Source: Ptychodera flava (lineage: Eukaryota > Hemichordata > Enteropneusta > Ptychoderidae). Taken from it: DNA of 64,000 nt. Below the pieces are notes generated by a model. It worked only from the letters and a program-made list of their open reading frames with translations. It was not told the DNA's origin and ran no database searches. The number at the start of each line of letters is the position of its first letter. Position 1 is the first letter of the stretch. Both the position numbers and the translations under genes were made by a program. The stretch covers positions 31,584,888 to 31,648,887 of the forward strand of contig NC_091928.1 of NCBI RefSeq assembly GCF_041260155.1, read 5' to 3'. Below are positions 48,000 through 59,061 of this stretch, piece after piece.

Positions 48000-49915
48000 G
48001 ACAATCATGAAAATAACACACTTTCCAAAATTCATAAAATCTTAATTCATTGGTAGCATGTAACAGCAAAATTGAATGGCAGCCAGGGTATTACAATTGT
48101 ATTGAATAGCATACAACAAGTCATGTAATTTACACACATCAAACAACGTCACTTTTGATGACAGCATTGTCTAAATATTAATGAAGTCACTAAATTTGGG
48201 TCCTTTACTTATAATCATAATGTGATCTGATATTTCAAATTTTGTACAATTTCAAATGTCCCAGAAATTGAAGTACTTGTCATGATCCATTTAAACATTA
48301 CTATCGGTATTTGTTTTCAGTGAGGTCAGACTAAACACTTTGATGTAGCTCAAAATGAAGAATAAGATGGAAATAACTAAATCTGAAATTTAAGACTTGA
48401 TAACAATGCTGGAAAATTTAATAATCACACTGACTTGACATTCAGAAACAGTTTACTTCTGTCTTAAATTAATAAATGGTACCAACCATTAGACGGCCAG
48501 TATTATGGGATGTCTTGGAATCTTGAGTAAGAGTCAAATGCTGCAGTATTGTTACTTGACATTTTGATGAAATATCAAGTTAATGAGTTGTTGAAGTAAT
48601 GTAGGTAGACATGGAAATGTTTGCAAAATAAATTCTCAAGAAATAGCGCCAAGAGAATGCATTGACATGTCAGTGATCAGCAAACAAATGCTACTTCAGA
48701 CTTTCAACACTCCAAATGCCTGTAAACTGGACTTCGGTCTCTGTACAAACCTACATTGGCCTGGTTCCAAATCACCTGGAGTCATATGCAGTATCTCTGA
48801 ATGTCAATCTTGTTCTAACTCCTTCCCAGTGGATTACTCACAACTTCAGCTTCAGATTTCTTTGTATCTACAAATAAGGATAGACCAGTGAAAGAGATTT
48901 GTACATATACTAAGGTATGTGAGACAGTGTTACAGAAAGAATTTCTGAGGATAGCTGTGCTGTATTTGACACCAAATGGCAATGCTTACCAAAAGGTCAA
49001 CTTACAACAAATATGGTGACTTTTATTGCCTTGTTTGTGCACGGTCAGTTGTTCAGCACATATCCTGCTAAAATTTATTCTTTATCATAAAAAATTGCCA
49101 AAAAATTACCATTATGATTCTTTTATTGGGTGATTATACCTTGACAATATGGATTCAGATGAAAGCCATATCATACAGGCTATAAATGTGTTAGTTCTTT
49201 ACCTGAGACAATACAAATTTGTTTACTGCAGCTTGGATAACATAACGGCAACTCAAATAATTCAACTATTACTGGCATAGGACTAGCAACAAGTGACTTA
49301 GAGGCTGGCATATGCAAATTTCATCATCATTTGTACAAATCTGAATAAGGCCATCCCTATTGACATGAAACAAAATTTGATTGTTTCACGATAAACATTT
49401 TGAGGAAAAAAATGAGGCAAAAGTATAAATGTGACACCTACTGATAGTTTAAGATTATCCAATAACTACATTGCTAAAAAGCCATTAGTATCAAATTTGA
49501 AAGCTGTAAAACCAACAATATAAGAGAAATTGTTTCTCAGATAAATAATGAAAATTTTGCTGCAAAATTGCAATTTTCATCATTATTTGAACAAAACTGA
49601 GAGGTAAGATACTGCCAATTTCAAAACCAAGTACAATTCCTAATTGATGGATGTGTACAGAGAAGACTTTTAAAGAAAAAGTGGAAACTGTCACGGACAG
49701 TAATTTTCCTAAAACGTGATAAGAGCATTACTTAGAAGCTATGCTTTGAATTTGAGTGCTGACAGACCAGCAATATTAGATAAAAAAGCAGTTTTATAAA
49801 ATGTAGCTCAGAAAATCTGCATATACACATTTTTATACATTTTGAAATTCTAAATGCAGTCATGGAAGATTTCCAAGCAGCAGTTTAAGAGAAAAAGTGC
49901 AAAGTTGACAGAGTC
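48000..49915 (+). repeat. Segmental repeat, copy 3 (first part)
   Basis: Collinear with copy 1: AGCCAGGGTATTACAATTG (48084), CAGTGAGGTCAGACTAAACA (48319), CTGTAAACTGGACTTCGGTC (48719) and GGCATATGCAAATTTCATC (49306). It stops after GCAAAGTTGACAGAG at about 49912. The continuation (GTGGAGCTACAAAATTC) is found 5.6 kb later at 55489, so the copy has been split by the insertion between. Confidence 0.8.
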
Positions 49916-51199
49916 ATGTGGCTTAACAAAAATAACGTTTCAAGGATGACAAAAGTGCCAAATTTACTGCAGATGTTTGCATGTATGTGCAGATCAAAAT
50001 TAGCTATTGCTTAAGAAATGTTGCTACCGGAAAGGCTTGAAGATGTCATAAATTCAAAATGGCTGCCACTTTATTGCTTACAATGTTAAAATACGGTTAA
50101 TTCAGACAGGTTTCCATATTTTTTTGAAAAAACTGACACAAACATCCTAAATTTCAATACAACATAAAACTAATGAAAATCAATTATTATAATGACGTCA
50201 TAAAGCTGAAATGGCTGACCAAATTCAAAATATCCCCATCATATTGTCTAAAAATGTTAAAATACTGTTAATTAAGCCTGTTTTCATCATTTTATTGCCG
50301 AAACTGAAATTAAGACCAAAATTAAAGACAAAACATATAATTTCTGCAAATTAATTATTGTGATGATGTCATAAAACCAACACGGCAACCAAATATAACA
50401 AAATGGCCAATTATGAAGTTCATTATGATTAGTACAATAGCCCATTTAGGTCGCAAAATGATAGTTAAAAAGTAATGTATAATTTGTATTTATATTCCAT
50501 TAACTCAAAATAAAGATAAATGTAACAAAACTTAGCAAATAAGCTCAACACAAGTTACAAACTATTATGAAATTATTAATCATCTAACAGTGGTCTCTGT
50601 CTGAAAACCGAATCGATATAAAGGAATTGAAGGCAACTATACTCATCGGTTCTACCTTTGAAAGTGTTACGGTATAGTGAATAAATCAATATAAGTGGGA
50701 TTTCATGATAACGAAAAACATGGCGGAGTCAATAGTGTTTCGACCCTGGTCATGTGACCTTTGGTCCCCGGAAAAAGGTTTTATTTTTGTGATTTTGGTT
50801 TTTTCGCTTCCTTTGTTTGAGAAGCGTTTTTTGGTTTGTTGAATTTTCTGTTTTTTATGTGTTGGTGTGTGGTGAAAGACATAGTTTTGTCCTACAGTAG
50901 TTCTCTATTTAGAAGATGTGCTGGCCTAAAAAGGCCGTTGGGTAAGGGTTTTTATGAATAAAGAGAAGACTTTTTCTCGCCTTTGGAAGCTAGCTTACCT
51001 TGCCTTTTTGCAGCTTCCGTGAATTTTATTGAAAGTGTCTTTGCCTTTAATTTTTTCGATACGTTTTGCTGTCTGGAGATCTCGACCAAAAACATAAAAA
51101 ACACCAGTAAGCACATAAACTGAAATTGAAGATTAAACAAAAACAAGAACTGAGAAAGATTCTCAGATTCATCAAAATTCTTGCAAATCAGTCAACAAA

Positions 51200-51980
51200 T
51201 GTTGACTGAGATATCAACAAATTTATTTGGTTCATAAGATTGAAAAGCAAACAAAAAAATCAATCAGACATCTGTTCTTAGATAAGTCCATGTTGGACAC
51301 TACCAACAGCGGAAAACCCAAAATTGTAAAACTGTCTCGAAGCAACTTACAGATCGATAGGGAAAATTCCATGCACAACCCACATCTGAAAGAACATGGC
51401 TCTAGCAGAAAAGAATGCTCTTAATAATCTATGCAAAAATCAAACAAATTACGATAAAACCAACCAATAAAGGAAGAGGCATAGCAATTGTGAATACGAC
51501 ACATGGCATTAAAGAAAGTTATATACAGCTGCGAAATGAACTCTATTACTGTACATTAAAGCAACACTTCGCGACATTAACCATCCCGTGGAAATGGTGA
51601 AATCATTTATGTGCGACAAGAAGATCTTTGACGAGGAGACTTACAGTTTCCTCAATTCCGTAGGTAGAATAATTTGTACACCACAATGGTATCTCCTGCA
51701 AAAAATACACAAAACTCAAGCAGAAGGAACAACCATTATCCAACATAGAAGTGGCTGCTGGAGCTCAGCAAACCAAATCTCAGAATGTTAAAAAACATGC
51801 CACAAAATGTAGCGTTGGACTCTGAAACAGTACCAGCCAACACATACGATACCAAAAAAGAGGAAAAATACCAACAAAACACATACATAAAAGCCTTACT
51901 GCCGATTATTCTGAAATACAACATATTTTAATTCAACAGAGAAAAATATAAACAAATCTGAGGATGCAGAATGAATGGGC
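51200..51980 (+). mobile_element. Penelope-like retroelement fossil, front part of RT
   Basis: Translation shows blocks of Penelope-like reverse transcriptase style: an IxIKPxNKGRGIAIV-like 'DKG' block, and a TPQWYLLQKIHK block matching the family's FYLLPKIHK. The coding region is broken by several disruptions. The RT core and catalytic region were not found nearby. Old and inactive. Confidence 0.65.
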
Positions 51981-54230
51981 TCACCAGAAATAGTTGACAT
52001 CACATACCATGAAATGGAGAAAGTTATATTAAATCCCAAATCCGTCAAATATTTGAATGGAACCCTTTAAAAGGTAACCATTTCATGATTTACACAGGAA
52101 CAGAACATTAAACGGCCTACGACATCATTTCTAAAGGTTTTATTTTTTCCCTTCAAAAACTCAGTTAGGGGACCAGTCTATGGATTGCATATCGTGCCAG
52201 TTCAAACAGATGTGCTCGAAGGGCCAAATTTGATTCCTTTTCATGCCTGATGATCAGGGGGCCTTCACACCAGAGCCAGGCAGCAGTATTTGCATATTGA
52301 CCAACAGGTACAATTGACATCATTTGTACCACACTATTGACAAGAAAGTGTATTTAGAGGTCCTTGCATAAATTAGACCAAGTAAACACTGGCAGTGTGC
52401 ACACTGGTGGTCCAACTGCAGGGACTTGTCAAGTTGCTTCCAGCGAGGAGAGTGTTGACCAAAATTCAGAAAGTGATTTCGAGGGGAAGTAGCTTAAAGG
52501 CGCATAGGGAACCCCAGGTATCCGGGACGAGTGGCTCCAAATCAGAGTCGGATTCTGACTCTGAAAGACAAAGTGCAAGTGAACAAAGCAATAGAATGCT
52601 CAGGACAGATTGGAAGCATGATGAGGCTACGTATTATTTCTTTGTATGAAATAAGACAGTATCAGTCTCAGTTTGAACTTTACACGGTTGATTTCTTTTA
52701 CAAAAAGTGGAGCGATCCCGCGCCTGAGTGTTTCGGTTCAATGCATCGCGTGTTGTAGCTGCAGAACAGTACACTCAGTGTGATAGTTTTCGGACGAACT
52801 CAGTTTTCGGACATTCAATCACATGCTGTTCGTCGTACTCACTTCGCTCCGTCATGATAGCATTTTGCAAGTTACGTGACCTCATATTAAGTGAAGTGAT
52901 ACTGCTGTCCCGTTTTGGATAGTTTTAATTTTAGTAGAAGCTCTTTCGGGGTACAAATTTTGCGAACTTTGCCGGACCGTACGATAAAAGGTGTCGAAAG
53001 CAACACAAAGAGACGGCCCATATGTCCGCTAGGTAAGCGCCAAGCACATCGAAACATGGTTGAGTTGTCTATGGATTAAACGTGACTAATTATCACGAAA
53101 TATTTGCATACAGTTTTTTAAACCCATCGAAAATGAAAATCGGGGTTTTGAAGTTTCAAATTATCAACATTTAGTCCCTAATCACATTCTAAATACGACA
53201 TCCGATTACTGCGATAGCAGTCCGATTACTACGCACTCAACACGGGGTCAAAAATTTGGCAACTTGACCCCCTAAATACCACTTCCGTCGTGTTAACAGT
53301 TTGAGGATAAACACAATAAAGTTTCAAAAGGTATGGTAATAAGATTTTGTAGTGCTCGTCATTTATGAAACGGCTTTGGGCGAAATTCACTACCCTGTCC
53401 GAAAACTGTCACACTGAGTGTAGCTGTGTTGGACGTCGACCTTTGACAGAACTATCATTTCCTTGGAGCACGAGACAAATGGTGCAATCGACCCATGTTC
53501 CCCTGCATTTTCAGAGCAAACGAATCCTGCAAAAAGTGATGTGTTAGGCCTATTTTGTACATGTTTTGAATGAAGAAAAACAAAGAAAGCTTGTCGCCGC
53601 ATTGTCGGGTCGCCATTTTAAATCGCCGTCTTCACGATTGTGTAGATACGGGAAGAAGCCTGCCACACAAATGTTTCCCGATGAATGAGGATGTGACATA
53701 GACTGTCATCCTTCTTGTAATGTTTATTTCCCATTTTTGGCACGAAAGCATAGTACACCTAATCAGATAGCCTGACAAGTCATTTTAATGTACTCGATCG
53801 ATTTGGCGATCGGCCATACGAGACATGTGACCGTTGGTGATCTTGTAAAAAGACCATGTCCCTATAGCAAACTAAAACATTTAGGCACTAAGCTTACAAT
53901 GTTCTCTCGTGCGCTGCGGGCTGGATGTGCGATCTCAGCAAAGGAAACCCTAGCCTCACACCCTTACGGACATGAAATCTGCAAAGGTGTGAAAGATTAT
54001 TTTCCCGTATTAAGATAAGTCATCGGCTGAACTTCTAAAAGCCGAAAAAGTTGAACAAGTTTGGCTAGGGGTACACGCCCAACCGTAACTTTTACTTGCC
54101 TTTTATCTGGACAAAGGCGGCGATACGCAAAGGCAGTGACGAAAGCTAACTTCAACACCCAAAGAGTGATTTTACGTTTGGTTGCATGGGCATGTCAAGG
54201 GCCCTTTATCTTCTAACATTCAGAACATTG
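51981..54230. other. Segment separating the two Penelope-like pieces
   Basis: Less AT-rich than its flanks and probably a later insertion. It contains an 84-codon frame at 52395-52649 with a Ser/Glu/Asp-rich tract (SGSKSESDSDSERQSASE), not recognised, and the 651-bp inverted-repeat element described separately. Confidence 0.4.
52771..53421. mobile_element. 651-bp MITE with ACACTCAGTGTG ends
   Basis: Terminal inverted repeats of 25 bp differ at one base: ACACTCAGTGTGATAGTTTT on the left and the inverse of ACACTCAGTGTGACAGTTTT on the right. The interior is CpG-containing and non-coding. No clear target copy was seen. Confidence 0.85.
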
Positions 54231-54239
54231 GTCGAGGAG

Positions 54240-54770
54240 TGCAACACCTTGCACCCTACGTTCAACATAGGAATTCATATTTGAACATTCTATCGACACA
54301 ATCTCATTCCTTGACATAGTGGTCTTCAATTTCAAATGTCAGAGATGCAATCAAAACCATCTGACAAAGTGTATTAAGAAATTCCTGTCACCTAACTTCA
54401 AAGGCTTAATTAAAGGTTTATGACTCAGGTATGTTCACACATGCAGCAACAATTTAGACTTCATAAAAACTTCAAACAGCAAAACTTCAACAACGAGACT
54501 ACAAGTAGCTTGTATAATAAAGAAGTAATTTAACAAATATCAGCTTTTCCTCATCAACAAAAATAAGGGTAATGATGTAACAAAAAACGTGTCAGCAAAA
54601 CCTTTATCTATTCATCAAAACCAACCTAATCAAACAATGTGATAAGAAACTGGAAAATGATGAAGGGCGATCAAACACTGGCCATTGTTTTCCAGAAAAC
54701 ATTTCATAGCATATAAAGGGGAAACTAATGTGGTAAATTTAGCAGCTGTTTATGGGTAGAAAAACTCAAA
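54240..54770 (+). mobile_element. Penelope-like retroelement fossil, C-terminal part
   Basis: Blocks resembling the end of Penelope-like RT: 'ISFLDIVVFN', 'RYVRT..NNLDFIKTSN', and 'IKHWPLF' followed by 'AYKGETNVVNL'. It has the same orientation as the piece at 51200-51980. Broken; no intact endonuclease domain was recognised. Confidence 0.6.
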
Positions 54771-55488
54771 ATATCACAAAAAATAGCACTTGCAATGATT
54801 CAGTCAAAAAATCCAACTGGCATACAGGAGGCATTGACCAAAATGTTCATCTTGCCAAATTTCAGCAAAATTGAGTTACTGAAGCGTTTTCTAACAGTGG
54901 GTGTCTACAGCTCACGGCATATGCCATACGCCATACGCCATACAGTAGGGTGCATAACGAATGATCACATTAGTCCTAGGACAATGGTCAAGAGGACTAA
55001 TAATCAATAATCTCGTAAGAGTCTGTTACTTGTGTTGAGCTTATTGGCTAAGTTTTGGTACATTTATCTTTTATTTTGAGTTTATGGAATATTACTAAAA
55101 ATTGTACATTACCTTTAACTACCATTTTATCACGTAAATGGGCTATTGTACCAAGCATAGTGAACTTCATAATCGGTCATTTTGTGATTTTCGGTTGCCA
55201 TGTTCATTTTATGACATCATCTCAATAATTAATTTGCATAAATTATGTTTTGTCTGTAATTCGGGGTGTTAATTTCAGTTCAGGCAATAAAATGCTGAAA
55301 AATGCCAGAATACACTGTATTTTGACATTTCTAAGCGATATAATGGCGGCCATTTTCAATTTATGGCGTCATCAAGCCTGTCCAGTGGCCCAAGTTTTTA
55401 GAAAAATAGCTTATTCTGATACATATATATGCAAACCTGTGTAGTAAATTTGGCACTTTGTCATTTATGTAACGATCTTGCTGTTTTT

Positions 55489-55810
55489 GGTGGAGCTACA
55501 AAATTCACAATCAGTAATTTATAGATATCCAAAATACAGATCATCCATCTAAATTTAATTTCATATTTAAGTTAATAGTATACCAAAATATGTATCTCTC
55601 AGATACCTGCATTTGATAATACAAATACACTAAGTAATTACAGAGAATTGAGTTTGAGTTGACTCCTCTGGTCCACAAATGGTCATCATAAATCACCACT
55701 TTACAATGGTGTAAATGTTTGAAATTTGTCTTGATATGATGCAAACCACAAGCACTGAGACGTGATTTTTAGCTCCTTGTCTATTCATAGAGAGAAAAGT
55801 TTTTATAGGA
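55489..55810 (+). repeat. Segmental repeat, copy 3 (continuation)
   Basis: Resumes at GTGGAGCTACAAAATTCACA, equivalent to 42700 in copy 1. It continues through 'GGTCATCATAAATCACCA' (55681) to 'AGAGAGAAAAG' (about 55788-55798). Confidence 0.75.
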
Positions 55811-55917
55811 GTGTTTTCCCTGAAATACATCATCCTGTAAAGAATATGATGCTGTAAGTGTTTAAATGTAACTTCTTTTCAAAAATATACCGTACTTTAA
55901 TATGTTACCAAAAGAAA

Positions 55918-57930
55918 TTTATTCAGCTTATACTATAAGCTAAAATTGGTATGCCAAATGTGAGCTAAAAATAATACATGCATTGATCATGCCATGATTT
56001 GCAAACCAATGATACATCAGGCTTCCAATAGTCTTAATGTCTGTAAAGTGGACTTTGGTCTCCATAACAACCTACCAGTACATTGGCATGGTCCCAAATC
56101 ACCTGGGGTCATACGTGCAGTATTTCTGCATGTCTGTCTGGTTCCGACTGCTTCCCTGTTGATTACTTACAACGTCAGCTTCAGATTTCCATGTATCTGC
56201 AAATCCGGATGGAATAGTGAATGAGATTCATACACAACAATACCAAGTTATGTGAGAGAGTTTTACAGAAGGTAATTGCATGGATAGCTTGTGTTGAATT
56301 TACCACCAAATGCACTGTTTACCAAAAGGTCAACTTACAACAAATATGGTGACTTTTATTGCCCTGTTTGTGCATGGTCAGTTGTCCAGCAAATATCCCG
56401 CTAATGTTTCATCTATTTCATAAAAAGCTACAGAAAATTACTGTAGTTATGATTCTTTTGTTGGTTGACTATACCGGTACCTTGATGATGTGAATTCTGA
56501 TGAAGAAAGCCATCTCATACTTGTTGTAAATTTAATATTTCTCATCTGAGACAAATACAAATCGGTTTGCTGAAGCTTGGATAACATAACGGCAACTCAA
56601 ATAATTCAATTCTTAAAGGTAACAAGTGACCTACAGTACAGGTTGGCGTATGCAACTTTCATCATCATTTATACAAAACTGAATGAGGCCTTCCCTATTG
56701 ACATGAAACCAAATTGAATTGCTTCTGAATAAGTTTCAGAGAAATTTTTTAACAATAAGAATATTTAACAACCACATTGCTAAAAACACCGTCAAGGACA
56801 ATGTGCTCATATTTGGGTCGAATTGGTCCATCAAGAAATATTTAAACCAGAAGAACAAGAATGACAAAGGTAAATAAGGTCTGAAACTTCAGGTACTGGA
56901 GGCTGCAAGTTTAGAAATAGGCTTAGCAGAGGAATGTTTCAACAGTCCTTCATGGTTTCAGCTGGTCTGCCAATATGTATCAGTTCATGAACACTGACAG
57001 GAAATGCCTCAAGGTCAGTGGAGTAGGCTGTTCCAGTCACTGATACCACTCCTACACATAGTAGGTACGCTGCATACAAATAGGCTAGAGATTACTGAAT
57101 CTCCAACTTAGATGTGTGGGTTGCTTCAGTTAATGCCACCACTCCTGCACATTTGCAGGATTTCCCCTTTTCTTACCTCATTTGCATATTTTTGACACTG
57201 ACATTCAGACATGTTCATTTGAACAACGTCACATCTCAACCCCTGAGTCTACCTATACACCAAATACTGTGCTGGTAAGTGAGGCGGTTTGGGAGCTTTT
57301 GCGTGTGACAGACATACCATACATGCATACATGCATACGCCATCGACTGGTATTTATATACATACGAAATATGAGCTAAAAAGTAAAAAGTGTCTCTATG
57401 CAAATGTTACAGTAATTTTCCTAAAACTTGATAAGGGCGTTACTAAGAAAGCTATGCTTTGAATTTGAATGCTGACAGACAAGCAATATTAGAGAGAAAG
57501 AAGTTTTACATAAATTGAGGAAATGTAGCACAGAAAATCCACATTTCCACATTTCCTTATCTTTTGGACAAATCTAAGTGCAGTCATGGACGATTTCCGA
57601 GCAGCAATTTTAGAGAAAAAGTACAAAGTTGACAGAGAACACCAACAATGATGGATGCCGATCCATGTCACTCACAGTGGAGCTAAAATGTCACCAGTTA
57701 GTAATTTCCAGATATCCAAAGTATAGATTATTTATCCAATTCCAATTAATCTCATAGTTCCAGTTAATGTTATACCAAAATATGTATCTGTCAGATACTT
57801 GCAGCTGATATACAGATATTATACCTACCGGTATGTACTCACCTCATTAACAGTACGAGTTGACTCCTCTGACCCACAGAGTCATGAGTGACCTCTTTCA
57901 TAAATCACAACAGTACAATTGTATTAATAT
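55918..57930 (+). repeat. Segmental repeat, copy 4
   Basis: Starts TTCAGCTTATACTATAAGC, like copy 2. It has CTGTAAAGTGGACTTTGGTC (56041) and 'GGTTGGCGTATGCAACTTTC' (56641). After about 56790 a roughly 580-bp unrelated stretch intervenes. Homology resumes at about 57378 (TAAAACTTGATAAGGGC, GAATGCTGACAGACAAGC) and runs to about 57930. Confidence 0.75.
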
Positions 57931-59061
57931 TTGAAATTACAAAACAAATGCTGCTAATGAATAGAGATTTACTTGAAGTCAACAGCTGCAGCCAATTTTG
58001 AAACTACCAAAATCACTGATACTGATATCATCGCGAGTGAAGAGTTATTTCCAGCAACAGTAGTTATCAATCTGCAGTACAATTTTCGTTTGGAATTAGT
58101 GAGTTGACAAACAGCTTTATCTATGGTACTTTATTGCATACTAATGATGTCATAGGTAAGAGAGTATACTAAAAAGGAGGGGATATGAGTGACAATTTGC
58201 CAGATGTAGATCTCAGATACATGAAACGCAGATATTGATAGCATTATGATTACACACTGGATGAAAAGATAGGATATTCTGTTGACAAAAGAACAAGAGG
58301 GTTACAGGCTAGGCGAGGTACCTGGACATTGGACACCTAATCATCAAATTATCCAGCTCTATAGTGAGCCATGTACAGTGCCTTACTTGGTAATTTGCAA
58401 GCTCCTTTGTTATCATAATAGCAATATTTGCATGTTTTTTGTTTCAGTTGATGGTAGGCACTTTGTGCACATGTGGAGGGAAAGTTACCATAAATCATAT
58501 CTGAGTTTTAAGCATTAGAATAGGGCCAGCTGCTTATATCCTGTAATCAAGGATTTGACATTCAAAATGAAAATCATTACGTGGAGAAAGGTTAATTCGG
58601 TTTCAAACAACAAAAGAAAGTGAGCTTATTTTATTAGTAACTTTCAATATCTACACAAGAAAAAATGCCCTGTTTGGATGCTGAACTCGATATCAAAAGC
58701 ACATTCATCAACTTTGCTGGCTTTCAGTTGGTGTATAGACCGGTAACACATGTGTGTTTTGTACAGTCAAGCTTTGAGTCGGTCTCAACTTACCAGAAGA
58801 ACAATCCTGAATCCAACTTATAATTCCACAAAATCCAAAGATTTGAAAATTACTGCCTTGTTGTCTCTTTGTTACAGGTATTCATTTGTACAAACAAGTA
58901 CGTATTTTAAAGTCTTTCATGTTCAGGACAACTTTAATCAGTGAAGGAAATCCTGTGAAACAACTGAAACAACAGCTCAAATCCTGTGATATTTTGAAAT
59001 TGACTAGCTATATACATGTATAAGTATATGGTAAATTGAATCATTACATGCAACAAACAAT
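57931..59061. other. Upstream of the GT4-like gene
   Basis: No exon confirmed. A frame at 58282-58518 contains a GTTTCAG acceptor-like site and the string VDGRHFVHMWRESYHKSY, but no family was recognised. No obvious TATA or CpG-rich promoter was seen before 59062. Confidence 0.3.

Larger units (their letters stand above)
49916..55488 (+). mobile_element. 5.6-kb insertion with long inverted ends and Penelope-like remains
   Basis: The left arm (about 49925-50590) and right arm (about 54995-55480) are inverted repeats several hundred bases long. Matched landmarks include AAAGTGCCAAATTTACT with AGTAAATTTGGCACTTT, and GGCTTGAAGATGTCATAAAT with ATTTATGGCGTCATCAAGCC. Others are GCAAATTAATTATT with its inverse, and TAAGCTCAACACAAGT with ACTTGTGTTGAGCTTA. 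Between the arms are two blocks resembling Penelope-like retroelement protein, the second near 54240-54770. The whole is a fossil. I cannot tell whether the arms are Penelope pLTRs in inverted arrangement or belong to a DNA element that captured Penelope pieces. Confidence 0.75.
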
